Positions 6,998 through 15,634 of a DNA stretch of 38,676 nt are shown one piece after another; within the stretch, counting starts at the first letter, position 1; the number at the start of each line of letters is the position of its first letter. The notes under the pieces are model-generated. The model was not told where the DNA came from and did no database searches. It was given only the letters and a program-made list of their open reading frames with translations. Position numbers and translations under genes: made by a program. The DNA is from an uncultured Shewanella sp. GTDB taxonomy: Bacteria > Pseudomonadota > Gammaproteobacteria > Enterobacterales > Shewanellaceae. The stretch covers positions 1 to 38,676 of the forward strand of contig NZ_CANMWS010000039.1 in assembly GCF_947501665.1 (NCBI RefSeq), in the 5' to 3' direction.

Positions 6998-8665
6998 TTG
7001 CCAATACATCCTCGTGCAGGCACCCTTGCGATACAAGCAGACTTAATCAATATTCCAAAGCTCATTAGTTTGTATTATCGTTGTAAACCCAATATTAATG
7101 ACGTTTCTCAGCGAGTGACTTTTGGCACTTCAGGCCATAGAGGGAGTGCGTTGCAAGGTAGCTTTAATGAAGCGCATATTTTAGCGATTGCCCAAGCTGT
7201 GGTGGATTATCGTCAGCATGCTGGCATCAAAGGACCTTTATTCATTGGTATTGATACCCATGCCTTATCGCAACCGGCGAGCATGAGTGTGATTGAGGTC
7301 ATGACGGCAAACCAAGTACAAGTGATTATTCAGCAAGGAGAAGGTTTTACGCCGACTCCTGTTATTTCACATGCCATTATTACGCATAATAATAAGACGT
7401 TAAATCAACAAAGTGATGGGGAAGAAAGTGCATTAGCAGATGGATTGATTATTACACCTTCTCACAATCCACCACAAGATGGTGGGATTAAATATAATCC
7501 TCCTCATGGCGGCCCTGCTGAAGGTGAAATTACTGCTTGGATTGAAGCTCGGGCTAATGAGTATTTATCTTCACAGCTCAGTGAGGTTAAACGTCTGACT
7601 TATCAAATTGCAATGCAAACCCGTTTAGTGTTTGAAACAGATTTAGTGACTCCTTATGTGAATGAACTGGGCAGTATTATTGATATGCAGGCAATTAGTG
7701 CTGCTAAAGTGCGTATTGGGGTTGATCCATTAGGCGGTGCAGGTATTGATTATTGGCAGCCGATTGCAAAGCATTATAATCTTGATATTCAGCTTGTTAA
7801 TGATAATGTTGATCCTAGCTTTCGCTTTATGACTCTAGATAAAGATGGCAAAATTCGTATGGACTGTTCATCGCCTTTTGCGATGGCAGGACTTTTAAAA
7901 CATCAAGATGCCTTTGATTTGTGTGTGGGAAATGATGCTGATTATGATCGTCACGGTATTGTGTGTCCAGGTACAGGTTTGATGAACCCAAATCATTTTT
8001 TAGCGGTAGCGATTGATTATTTACTCAGTCATCGCTCTCACTGGCAGGAGAATTTAGTCATAGGAAAAACCTTAGTCTCGAGTGCCATGATTGATAAAGT
8101 GTGTGCTAAACATGGGCGAGTGATGAAAGAAGTGCCCGTTGGTTTCAAGTGGTTTGTTGATGGCTTGGCCGATGCAAGCTTAGCTTTTGGCGGGGAGGAG
8201 AGTGCGGGAGCGGCTTTTTTAAGGCGTGATGGCACCACTTGGTGCACAGATAAAGATGGGTTTATTTTAGCATTATTGGCTGCTGAGATTGTGGCAGTAA
8301 CAGGAAAAACACCTCAAGCCTATTATGACGCATTAGAAGCCGAGTTTGGTCAGAGTTATTATCAGCGTGTAGACAGCCCTATTTCATTAAAGAAAAAAGC
8401 CAAATTTACCGAGCTTTCACCTGATACTTTTAGTGCTACAACATTGGCTGATGAAGCCATTACCGAGGTGCTAACTCACGCGCCGGGTAATCATGCCGCG
8501 ATTGGTGGCATTAAAGTTATCACTAAAAATGCATGGTTTGCAGCTAGGCCGTCAGGTACTGAAGCTTTGTTTAAAATTTACGCAGAAAGTTTTGTCAGTC
8601 AAGCACATCTTGAGCAAGTGCTGAGCGAAGCGAGCATTTTGATTAATAATGTATTAAAAGGATGA
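6998..8665 (+). CDS. pgm: Phosphoglucomutase, alpha-D-glucose specific
   Basis: A 555-residue enzyme interconverting glucose 1-phosphate and glucose 6-phosphate, which links central metabolism to glycogen and sugar-nucleotide synthesis. Visible motifs are FGTSGHRG near the N-terminus, the phosphoserine loop TPSHNPP with Ser155, the metal loop GNDADYDRHG, the sugar-binding loop GGEESAGA and the phosphate-binding RPSGTE. A short charged insertion (HNNKTLNQQSDGEES) precedes the phosphoserine loop compared with E. coli. The start is TTG at 6998. AAAGGAG lies six bases upstream, and translation from here gives the family N-terminus PIHPRAGT. The open frame before it would add 24 unrelated residues. 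A terminator follows. Confidence 0.95.
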   Translation: MPIHPRAGTLAIQADLINIPKLISLYYRCKPNINDVSQRVTFGTSGHRGSALQGSFNEAHILAIAQAVVDYRQHAGIKGPLFIGIDTHALSQPASMSVIEVMTANQVQVIIQQGEGFTPTPVISHAIITHNNKTLNQQSDGEESALADGLIITPSHNPPQDGGIKYNPPHGGPAEGEITAWIEARANEYLSSQLSEVKRLTYQIAMQTRLVFETDLVTPYVNELGSIIDMQAISAAKVRIGVDPLGGAGIDYWQPIAKHYNLDIQLVNDNVDPSFRFMTLDKDGKIRMDCSSPFAMAGLLKHQDAFDLCVGNDADYDRHGIVCPGTGLMNPNHFLAVAIDYLLSHRSHWQENLVIGKTLVSSAMIDKVCAKHGRVMKEVPVGFKWFVDGLADASLAFGGEESAGAAFLRRDGTTWCTDKDGFILALLAAEIVAVTGKTPQAYYDALEAEFGQSYYQRVDSPISLKKKAKFTELSPDTFSATTLADEAITEVLTHAPGNHAAIGGIKVITKNAWFAARPSGTEALFKIYAESFVSQAHLEQVLSEASILINNVLKG

Positions 8666-8704
8666 TTATGTTTTCAAGGTAGAGTGTGTGAAAAGTGTGT
8701 TGAC

Positions 8705-8734
8705 AGCCATTGGATGACGTCAATGGCTTTTTTA
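8705..8734 (+). terminator. Terminator of pgm
   Basis: An 8-bp stem (AGCCATTG at 8705-8712, CAATGGCT at 8721-8728) with an 8-base loop, followed by six Ts. It lies about 40 bases after the pgm stop. Confidence 0.85.
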
Positions 8735-8763
8735 TGTTTGATTGAGTCTACCTAATTTAATTC

Positions 8764-8784
8764 GAACTTGGGATAATGAGTGTC
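8764..8784 (-). repeat. 21-base dispersed repeat, inverted copy
   Basis: The reverse complement of these 21 bases, beginning GACACTCATTATCC and ending CAAGTTC, occurs exactly at 15635-15655. Both copies are non-coding and the flanks do not match over any length. It may be the end of a small mobile element or a relic of one. Confidence 0.6.
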
Positions 8785-8810
8785 TGATTTAAACTCGAAT
8801 TGCGGTTTAT

Positions 8811-9737
8811 TTAGGGTAACGGATTAATAATGGGCTGTTCAATTTGTATTGATTCTCTACATAAAAGGATTGCAGCACTGAAAAAACACATACCGCCTAA
8901 GCATGTTAAGATAATACTGATGGTTAACATTTCGCTAGAGAAAGCTTGCGCTGCAGACGACGATGAAAAAGCCGAACCGAGAAAGAACAAACAACCTAAA
9001 TGATTAATGACAGCCATTTTTTGTTCTAATCGTTTGGGCGACCAAAGCCAAAAAGTATGACTGGTTTCATAAAGAGCTAAACTGCCTGATAATTGAAAAC
9101 ACAAAGAGCCTAGGAGATTAGGTAACCAAATGAAGAGGGATAACTCCAGTTCTGTTAGCGTAAAATAACCATTGAAGGTATTTAAATTGAATAATAACGT
9201 GCCGATAAATTGACTAAAAGTGACGTAAAAATCTAATCGATGTGGTTGCCAAGCGATCCATTTTATGGCGTTATTTTTAGGCTTGTTATTAATGGACTCT
9301 CCTGAATTGATGGATTGGAAGTACTGTAAATAAGCCGCAAGGGTAAAAAATAATGATCCAATAAAATACAGACTGGTAAGTGTTGTGACTGACAGTGCAG
9401 ATCCTAGAGTGAGAAGACTGGCAATAATAAAATGGCTCGCACCTATGATAAAAGACAGTCCAATATAGAAATTAAGTAAGTTAAAGTGTGAAGTACTTTG
9501 TTGGTGTGTTAGATTGGTCTGCAGATGGTGAATAAACCCCAAGAATGTTAGCGTGGGTTCAATATGGGTATGGTGATCCATACCCAAGCCTTTTCTATGG
9601 TGCCGCGAATTCCAGTGTCGAACTTGCCCTAAATGGGTATGAAATTCTATATCTGTTACAAAACGACCTAATACATGGCGATAAGTTTGCTGCCAATGTT
9701 TAGGGTAATGGGGGAAATCGCGTTGTGTTTTTGCCAT
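8811..9737 (-). CDS. Multi-pass membrane protein coupled to gadB
   Basis: A 308-residue protein I cannot name with certainty. An N-terminal soluble part of about 90 residues (DFPHYPKHWQQTYRHVLG...RHWNSRHHRKGLG) is followed by about six to seven hydrophobic helices to the C-terminus. Two segments, around YFIGSLFFTLAAYLQYFQSI and WLWSPKRLEQKMAVINHLGC, recall the YrhK-type membrane domain (helix, Gly-Ser, helix). A third, WQPHRLDFYVTFSQFIGTL, has the same W-x-P-x-R-x-D start. Its ATG overlaps the gadB stop by one base (TAATG), so the two are translationally coupled. It is not a GadC-type antiporter: it is too short and lacks the APC fold. A role in glutamate/GABA movement or acid response is inference from position only. 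Confidence 0.75.
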   Translation of the reverse strand: MAKTQRDFPHYPKHWQQTYRHVLGRFVTDIEFHTHLGQVRHWNSRHHRKGLGMDHHTHIEPTLTFLGFIHHLQTNLTHQQSTSHFNLLNFYIGLSFIIGASHFIIASLLTLGSALSVTTLTSLYFIGSLFFTLAAYLQYFQSINSGESINNKPKNNAIKWIAWQPHRLDFYVTFSQFIGTLLFNLNTFNGYFTLTELELSLFIWLPNLLGSLCFQLSGSLALYETSHTFWLWSPKRLEQKMAVINHLGCLFFLGSAFSSSSAAQAFSSEMLTISIILTCLGGMCFFSAAILLCRESIQIEQPIINPLP

Positions 9738-11125
9738 TATCCGTGCTTAAACCCACCCGCTTCTGCTTCCGTTAATGATGCATTTAATGGGTGTTTGCTT
9801 AAGTGTGTTAATGCGTCTTTATAATCTTTGATAAGCAATTCTGCTAAATCTTGGCTAAATCCCCTTTTAACGAGAATGCGCTGGATCACCAAATCTTGTC
9901 GATTTTTAGGCATGGCATAAGCTGGTACCAGCCAACCTTTTGTTCTGAGCCTATCGGCCAGATCAAATAAATTAAAGTCATGGGGGTTATCGTTGAGCTT
10001 CCAACTCAATGCTGGAATACCATCGCTGCCATTATAAATAATCTCAAAGTGTCCCATTTTACTGATTTCTTCTGCGAGGTAGATTGCAATTTTTTGGCAA
10101 TGTTGATGGACTTGTGTGTAACCTTCACGGCCTAAGCGTATGAAATTATAATATTGAGCAATCACTTGACCACTGGGCCTGGAAAAGTTGAGCGCAAAAT
10201 CAGGCATATCTCCCCCAAGATAATTAACGTGAAACACTAGATCAGGATGCAAATCTTCTTGTTCGTGCCAAATAATCCAGCCGACACCTAGTGGCGATAG
10301 ACCAAACTTATGTCCTGAGGCATTAATTGAGCGAACGCGGGGCTGTCTAAAATCCCATTTTAAATCTGGATGTAAAAAAGGGGCGACAAATCCACCACTG
10401 GCGGCATCAACATGGACGGGAATATCGAGTCCACTTTGTTTTTCGAGTTTATCTAACGCATCACAAACACTTTCTACGGGCTCATATTGCCCTGTAAAGG
10501 TGACACCTAATGTCGGCACTACGCCAATGGTGTTTTCATCACAACGTTTAATGACTTCATCGCTATTCATAATGTAACGGTCGCCTTCCATTGGGATCTC
10601 TCTTAACTCTACATTCCAATAGCGTGCAAATTTATGCCAACAAACTTGTACGGGGCCAGTAATGAGGTTAGGTGTTTGATGGTCTTTTCCTTGTTTTTTT
10701 TGTCTATCTCGCCATTTCCATAATAAGGCCATGCCTCCTAACATCGCAGCTTCGCTCGAACCTGTTGTGGATGTGCCTATGCTCTGTTTGGCTTGAGGTG
10801 CATTCCATAAGTCGGCAAGTATATGAACACAACGGCGTTCAATTTCTGCTGTTTGTGGGTATTCATCTTTATCGACCATATTTTTGTCTATGGCTAAGGC
10901 CATTAGATCTTGAATTTCTGGTTCAAACCATGTTTGGCAGAAAGTTGCTAAATTTTGTCTTGAGTTGCCATCTAATAATAATTCATCATGGATCAGTTGT
11001 TTTATCACATCACCTCTATGGGTGGCATCGGGCATAGTATATTTGGGTAAACTTTTTAAGGTATCTTCAGAAGTGAAAATGCTTTTGTCAATACTCTCTA
11101 TTCCTGTCGTTTTAACATGTAACAT
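9737..11125 (-). CDS. gadB: Glutamate decarboxylase
   Basis: A 462-residue PLP enzyme that converts L-glutamate to GABA and CO2 and consumes a proton, the core reaction of glutamate-dependent acid resistance. The PLP lysine is Lys273 in SINASGHKFGLSPLG, the cofactor aspartate lies in HVDAASGGFVAPF, and LNFSRPSGQVIAQYYNF is nearly identical to E. coli GadB (466 residues). The protein ends FKHG, so the penultimate histidine that closes and inactivates the E. coli enzyme at neutral pH is kept (His461). A good AAGGAA Shine-Dalgarno precedes the ATG. There is no gadC antiporter beside it; the coupled downstream gene encodes an unrelated membrane protein. Confidence 0.95.
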   Translation of the reverse strand: MLHVKTTGIESIDKSIFTSEDTLKSLPKYTMPDATHRGDVIKQLIHDELLLDGNSRQNLATFCQTWFEPEIQDLMALAIDKNMVDKDEYPQTAEIERRCVHILADLWNAPQAKQSIGTSTTGSSEAAMLGGMALLWKWRDRQKKQGKDHQTPNLITGPVQVCWHKFARYWNVELREIPMEGDRYIMNSDEVIKRCDENTIGVVPTLGVTFTGQYEPVESVCDALDKLEKQSGLDIPVHVDAASGGFVAPFLHPDLKWDFRQPRVRSINASGHKFGLSPLGVGWIIWHEQEDLHPDLVFHVNYLGGDMPDFALNFSRPSGQVIAQYYNFIRLGREGYTQVHQHCQKIAIYLAEEISKMGHFEIIYNGSDGIPALSWKLNDNPHDFNLFDLADRLRTKGWLVPAYAMPKNRQDLVIQRILVKRGFSQDLAELLIKDYKDALTHLSKHPLNASLTEAEAGGFKHG

Positions 11126-11450
11126 AATGGTTCCTTGTTTTTTTTATCATATTTTTACCTTTAGAGTATAGTGCTGAAAACGTAAGCTCGGGGATAAAAA
11201 TCAAGTACTTTACTAATGAAATATCCGTGTTAAAAATATTTGTTTTTTTGAATAATAAGGCTGTCATTGTGATTTATCATTTCAATTGCACAGCAGGGAC
11301 TGAAGGGAATTTAAAGAGTGGCCTTTTTTTAAAGGGAATCGTTCGCGTTAAGGCTGATGTGACAGTGAAAAAGTATCACTTTTCATTTTACCTTTTAGAA
11401 AATAACTCTCATACTAAAGTATGAAGTCTTGTTGTTATGGGTAGAAAACC
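11126..11450. other. Divergent gadB/def intergenic region
   Basis: About 325 bases holding the promoters of gadB (minus) and def (plus). A TATACT -10-like hexamer for gadB lies at 11165-11170 on the minus strand, with no good -35. An inverted repeat CATACT-AA-AGTATG at 11410-11423 and an imperfect one around 11366-11383 lie upstream of def and could be operators or RNA hairpins. A 65-codon open frame at 11227-11424 lacks a ribosome site and an ATG, and I do not consider it a gene. Confidence 0.4.
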
Positions 11451-11954
11451 ATGGCTGTTTTAGATATTTTAACCATACCAGATGAAAGGTTGAAACGAAA
11501 AGCGAAAAGGGTAGTTAATATTCATGCTGTACAACCTTTTATCGATGATTTGATTGATACCTTATACAGTACAGGTAAAGGGATCGGTATTGCTGCTACT
11601 CAAGTGGGAAGTCAACATGCGATAATGATCATTGATTTGTCTTCTACTCGAGATAAGCCTGTTATATTTATTAATCCTGAGCTTGTCGAACAAATCGGTG
11701 AATATGAAGGTATTGAAGGGTGTCTTTCGATACCCAATTTTCGTAATCGTGTTATACGGTATAAACAGGTAAAAGTCACGGCGTTAAATCGTGAAGGGGA
11801 GCCTTTTGAGGTTGAAACTGATGAGTTTCTGTCTGTGGTATTACAGCATGAAATTGATCATCTCAATGGTGTTGTGTTTATTGATCACCTTTCAGAACTG
11901 AAACAAAAAATAGCCTTAAAAAAAGTTAAAAAATGGCAAGCAGAGCTTGTTTAG
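11451..11954 (+). CDS. def: Peptide deformylase
   Basis: A 167-residue metalloenzyme that removes the formyl group from the N-terminal methionine of new proteins. All three family motifs are intact: GIGIAATQ (residues 44-51), EGCLS (89-93, with the metal ligand Cys91) and HEIDH (133-137, with two histidine ligands and the catalytic Glu134). E. coli Def has 169 residues. The housekeeping copy is usually next to fmt; this one stands alone upstream of a DTW-domain gene, so it may be an extra deformylase. A weak hairpin (ATATCA-CCG-TGATAT) follows at 11965-11979. Confidence 0.95.
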   Translation: MAVLDILTIPDERLKRKAKRVVNIHAVQPFIDDLIDTLYSTGKGIGIAATQVGSQHAIMIIDLSSTRDKPVIFINPELVEQIGEYEGIEGCLSIPNFRNRVIRYKQVKVTALNREGEPFEVETDEFLSVVLQHEIDHLNGVVFIDHLSELKQKIALKKVKKWQAELV

Positions 11955-12151
11955 TCTAGGGAGTATATCACCGTGATATTTTATGGTGCATAGGATATGT
12001 CTAATGATGTTAACACTGTCATTTTACGTTATACTCCAGCCGTTAAAGCCTAGAGAGATCCTTTTATCATGAATGCTAACCGTAAAGAGGTCATGCCTGT
12101 GATAAATGAGATGTGCCAAATACACCCCGTTTTTAATGATTGAGCACCTTG

Positions 12152-12763
12152 ATGATTGAACCTTTTCAAATAATATTACTAACCCATGAGAGAGAAGTCA
12201 GTCGACAGTCGAATACTGGGAGCATTGCCCTTCATTGTTATCCGGAATATTGCCAACGTGTGATTTGGTCAAGAGTCAATCCTGAACCCAAATTAGTGGA
12301 TTGGTTAAACCGTGGTCAAGCGGCGTTACTGTTTCCAGATGAAATAGCGTTTGAGACGCCATTTGAGCAGACAGAAATGCGTGAAGAAAAAGATAATAAA
12401 ACCAATGACATTAACACATTAGATGTGCCTAATGTGCTTGTTATTCTTGATGCAACTTGGCAAGAAGCTCGAAAAATGTGTCGGCGAAGTGATTATTTAA
12501 AGCAGGCTCAAAAATATGCATTACCTCAGCAAATCATTGCCAGTCAGTTGTCGCAATTTACCTTACGGCGCAATCAAATTGAAGGGGGCTTTTGTACCAT
12601 TGAATGTATTCAGTTTTTATTTCGTCTTAAAGGAATGCAAACACAAGCAGATAAATTGGCACAAGCGTTTAAAGATTTTAATCAAAATGGCGATAAAATA
12701 ACCCGACACGTCACTTATAGGACTGTTAAAGAAAATAACACTTGCTCAGTTGCACGTAAATAG
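12152..12763 (+). CDS. DTW-domain protein lacking the N-terminal cysteine cluster
   Basis: A 203-residue member of the DTW family, whose characterised members (TapT, DTWD1/2) put a 3-amino-3-carboxypropyl group from S-adenosylmethionine on tRNA uridine. The signature is ILDATWQEARKM, followed by RRSDYLKQ and the LRRNQIEGGFCTIEC segment. The family usually opens with a Cys-x-x-Cys...Cys-x-Cys cluster; this protein starts at the next element (IILLTHEREVSRQSNTG), and a stop codon lies just upstream in frame. The ATG at 12152 is chosen; a TTG at 12140 is also possible. Neither has a clear ribosome site. A 24-codon frame at 12069-12143 overlaps the start and has no cysteine cluster, so a simple frameshift does not explain the short N-terminus. 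It lies upstream of pssA, with a second DTW gene just beyond. Confidence 0.75.
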   Translation: MIEPFQIILLTHEREVSRQSNTGSIALHCYPEYCQRVIWSRVNPEPKLVDWLNRGQAALLFPDEIAFETPFEQTEMREEKDNKTNDINTLDVPNVLVILDATWQEARKMCRRSDYLKQAQKYALPQQIIASQLSQFTLRRNQIEGGFCTIECIQFLFRLKGMQTQADKLAQAFKDFNQNGDKITRHVTYRTVKENNTCSVARK

Positions 12764-12852
12764 GTAATTTCTATGGCTTCATGTTTTGAGAATATCATAT
12801 ATCAAATCCCCTTTATCGGAAGAAGGTGCTAAATTAAGCAAAGCTGATGGAA

Positions 12853-12881
12853 TTAACGGCTTTTTCTCATAACGTTATAAT
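12853..12881 (+). promoter_or_regulatory. Likely sigma-70 promoter of pssA
   Basis: A perfect -10 TATAAT at 12876-12881 lies 17 bases after TTAACG (12853-12858, 4 of 6 to TTGACA). It would give a 5' leader of about 110 bases to the pssA start codon. Called from consensus match only. Confidence 0.5.
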
Positions 12882-12996
12882 ATTCTGAGTAGGTTGAATA
12901 GGCCGTTTCTGCGTCTTTTTAAGAAGCTTGAAATTGATTGATGATGACTCAGTGCCTATGACTGACTCAACGTTTAATGATTAAAGGAGATAGACC

Positions 12997-14310
12997 TTGC
13001 TGAAAAAGCTAGGTGGAATACCGATCCAACCAGAGGCATTAAGCTGGTTATTAACACCCTGTGCTTTAAAAGAAACCTTGTTGATGCGTATTGCTAATGC
13101 AGTGCATTCAATCTATATTGCGGCGCTTTATTTGGAAGATGATGACGCAGGAGGTGAAATTTTATCGGCATTAATGGCGGCTAAAGCGCGCAATCCTCAA
13201 CTCGATATTAAAGTATTGGTCGATTTTCATCGTGCAAGGCGAGGCTTGATTGGTCAAAAGGGTGATAGTGGCAATTACCTAATGTATCGAAAGGTCATGC
13301 AGGAAGCTGAATATGGCATCGATATTTTAGGGGTACCCGTTAAGTCACGTGAATTTATGGGAGTGTTACACCTTAAAGGTTTTATCATCGATGATACCGT
13401 GATATTTAGCGGTGCGAGTATTAATAATATTTATTTACATCAACATGATAAGTATCGATTTGATCGCTATCATCAAGTTGTGTCTCAAGCATTGGCCGAC
13501 AGCATGCGAGATATGATCCAAGTGTATCTGGTTAATGATGAAGCCGTTAATTCACTGTCTGAAAGTAAAGAAACAGAGCGTTTACCGAATAAAAGTGAGA
13601 TCACTGGCTTAAAACAGCGATTGGCTCGAGCCAGTTATCGATTTGATAAAGTGAATACGGGCAACCGAGTGACGCCGATTGTGGGGTTGGGACGTAAGAA
13701 GAATGTGCTTAATAAAACCGTTATTGCTTTAATTGAAGAATCAGAAGATGCTTTGTTTATTTGTACTCCTTATTTTAATCCGCCCTATATTTTGTCCCGT
13801 GCATTGTCTAAGCATTTACGCAAAGGGAAAAAAATAGATATCGTGGTGGGTGATAAAACGGCGAATGATTTTTATATTCCTCCCGAGGAAACCTTTTCAA
13901 CTATCGGGGCATTGCCCTATATGTATGAACAATCACTTCGAAAATTTGCTAAAAGACAACAGTGGGCGATAGAGAAAGGTTTGCTCAATATTCACTTATG
14001 GAAACATGAGAGAAACAGCTTTCATTTGAAAGGGATCAGTGCTGATGGTAAACGGCATTTAATAACCGGCAGTAATTTGAATCCGCGGGCATTTGCACTT
14101 GATCTTGAAAATGGTCTACTCTTCCAAGATGAAACTGGTGGCTGGAAAGCTCAATTTGAGCAAGAACAAGCGCATATTTTGGAGCATACTGAGCGACTGT
14201 ATCATTATAGCCAAATTCAAACATTGCAACATTATCCTCCTGGGGTAAAGAAAATAATGAAGCGAATTAAGCGCTTAAAAGCAGATTTTTTATTGAGACG
14301 TATTTTGTAG
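12997..14310 (+). CDS. pssA: CDP-diacylglycerol-serine O-phosphatidyltransferase
   Basis: A 437-residue phosphatidylserine synthase of the phospholipase D superfamily (E. coli PssA: 451). It makes phosphatidylserine, the precursor of phosphatidylethanolamine, at the inner face of the membrane. Both HKD motifs are present: His125-x-Lys127-x4-Asp132 (VLHLKGFIIDD) and His343-x-Lys345 (FHLKGISADGKRHLITGSNLNPRA). Further matches are ALYLEDDDAGG, YLHQHDKYRFDRYH and VGDKTANDFYIPPEE. The start is TTG at 12997, with AAAGGAGA six bases upstream. No in-frame ATG nearby would keep the conserved N-terminus. In E. coli pssA also lies near tapT (yfiP). A terminator follows. Confidence 0.96.
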   Translation: MLKKLGGIPIQPEALSWLLTPCALKETLLMRIANAVHSIYIAALYLEDDDAGGEILSALMAAKARNPQLDIKVLVDFHRARRGLIGQKGDSGNYLMYRKVMQEAEYGIDILGVPVKSREFMGVLHLKGFIIDDTVIFSGASINNIYLHQHDKYRFDRYHQVVSQALADSMRDMIQVYLVNDEAVNSLSESKETERLPNKSEITGLKQRLARASYRFDKVNTGNRVTPIVGLGRKKNVLNKTVIALIEESEDALFICTPYFNPPYILSRALSKHLRKGKKIDIVVGDKTANDFYIPPEETFSTIGALPYMYEQSLRKFAKRQQWAIEKGLLNIHLWKHERNSFHLKGISADGKRHLITGSNLNPRAFALDLENGLLFQDETGGWKAQFEQEQAHILEHTERLYHYSQIQTLQHYPPGVKKIMKRIKRLKADFLLRRIL

Positions 14311-14337
14311 TCGATTTACACTTCTGTTTTATACAAT

Positions 14338-14370
14338 AAACCGGCTTAATGAGCCGGTTTTTGATTTTTA
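14338..14370 (+). terminator. Terminator of pssA
   Basis: A 9-bp stem (AAACCGGCT/AGCCGGTTT) with the 5-base loop TAATG, followed by a T-rich tail. It lies about 30 bases after the pssA stop. Confidence 0.9.
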
Positions 14371-14443
14371 TTGTTAAGTTAACAAGTGCAACATGCCCAA
14401 TGTGTTTGGGGGTGAGCATTTTTATAATGAGTCTTAATAAGCG

Positions 14444-15235
14444 ATGACCATGCTTCCAAATTTACATGCAGTACATAGGCTTTACCAATATCGCAAGGCT
14501 ATTTCAACGAAAGCTTATAATGCGAGAGGCAAGAATGTTGTGCGTTGTCAGCAATGCTTACTTGAACAAAGCCTTTGTACTTGTGCATCGAGAAAGAATT
14601 TAAAAACGCAGTCACAATTTCTGTTGGTTATGTATGACGATGAAGTGCTCAAACCGAGTAATAGTGGTCGACTGATCGCAGATTTAGTCCCGAATACTCA
14701 TGCTTATATTTGGTCGAGAGTACAAGGGAACCGAGAAATGCTTGCGCTGATAAATAATCCAACTTATCAAGCGTATGTGATTTTTCCCAGTGAATATGCG
14801 ATGGATGGTCAAGCGATTGTCACCCGTTTACCGAATGAATTATCTTGTCAAACCGATAAAATGACGCAGTCAGCACATAAACCCCCTTTATTTATTATGC
14901 TTGACGGTAGCTGGCGTGAAGCCATTAAAATGTTTCGAAAGAGTCCATATTTACATCATTTACCTTTATTATCGTTTAGTGCTGAGCACACTGCGCAATA
15001 TGCATTACGCAAAGGCAGTCATGATTTTCAGTTAGGGACATGCGAGGTGGCTGCGTTGGCCCTTGCGGCGAATGGTGAACAGAATAATGCAAAGGCGTTA
15101 ATGGCTTGGTTTGCGTTGTTTGTGGAATCATCATTGTATGGGCGCAGTCAAAAAAGTGAGGCGTCATTGGTACCACTTAGCAATAGAAGAGCTGATTTTG
15201 AACAAGCCTATCAAGCGGCGATAAAGTCAATATAA
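14444..15235 (+). CDS. tapT: tRNA-uridine aminocarboxypropyltransferase TapT
   Basis: A 263-residue DTW-domain enzyme homologous to E. coli TapT (YfiP), which forms acp3U47 in the variable loop of several tRNAs from S-adenosylmethionine. The zinc-type cluster CQQCLLEQSLCTC is at about residues 35-47. It is followed by LLVMYDDEVLKPSNSGRLIADL, the catalytic-region motif FIMLDGSWREAIKMFRKSPYL, and the C-terminal GTCEVAALAL helix. The match to E. coli TapT runs through almost the whole length, unlike the shorter DTW paralogue at 12152. Two ATGs (14444 and 14450) are possible and no Shine-Dalgarno is obvious. It has its own leader after the pssA terminator. Confidence 0.93.
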   Translation: MTMLPNLHAVHRLYQYRKAISTKAYNARGKNVVRCQQCLLEQSLCTCASRKNLKTQSQFLLVMYDDEVLKPSNSGRLIADLVPNTHAYIWSRVQGNREMLALINNPTYQAYVIFPSEYAMDGQAIVTRLPNELSCQTDKMTQSAHKPPLFIMLDGSWREAIKMFRKSPYLHHLPLLSFSAEHTAQYALRKGSHDFQLGTCEVAALALAANGEQNNAKALMAWFALFVESSLYGRSQKSEASLVPLSNRRADFEQAYQAAIKSI

Positions 15236-15527
15236 AAAGATTTATAACCGAATAAGAGCAGGGCTTGTTGCTCCTTTACCTCTATAATGAGCATGACATT
15301 TTTTATCCGTAAACATCAGATGGGGGAGAGAGAGACCTCTGGAGATGCCATGGATGGATGAGGTAGAGGAGAATACCAACACAGAATAAGCTCTGCCTTG
15401 TATAAAAATCTCAAAACTGCTGCAGATAAAATCATGAACAATTAACAGACCCTAGTTAACCTGAAATAGGGATAAGCAGCGCCATTAAATATCACTATTT
15501 TGGCCCTTATCTATGTTGTGTTTTCTA

Positions 15528-15545
15528 CTAATAGCCCACTATTAG
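15528..15545. promoter_or_regulatory. Palindrome, possible repressor operator
   Basis: A perfect inverted repeat CTAATAG-CCCA-CTATTAG, nested inside a wider one (CTATGT at 15511 and ACATAG at 15548). It lies about 370 bases upstream of the efflux operon. The geometry would suit a TetR-type repressor, but no regulator gene is adjacent and the role is a guess. Confidence 0.3.
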
Positions 15546-15634
15546 ACACATAGCGGTATTTAGCCAAATGAAACAATAAAGGATAACGGGACAGATTTGA
15601 CCTATTGACTTTAAATGGATGACCAATGTTCTTT

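Noticed and set aside
10672..11037. 121-codon plus-strand frame inside gadB
   Set aside because: Shadow of the gadB reading frame, which is highly conserved on the other strand.
11227..11424. 65-codon open frame upstream of def
   Set aside because: No ATG start, no ribosome site, Phe/Lys-rich composition typical of AT-rich non-coding DNA, and no recognisable family.
12069..12143. 24-codon frame overlapping the start of the short DTW gene
   Set aside because: Considered as a leader peptide or the missing cysteine cluster. It has one Cys only, no good ribosome site and no resemblance to the DTW N-terminus.
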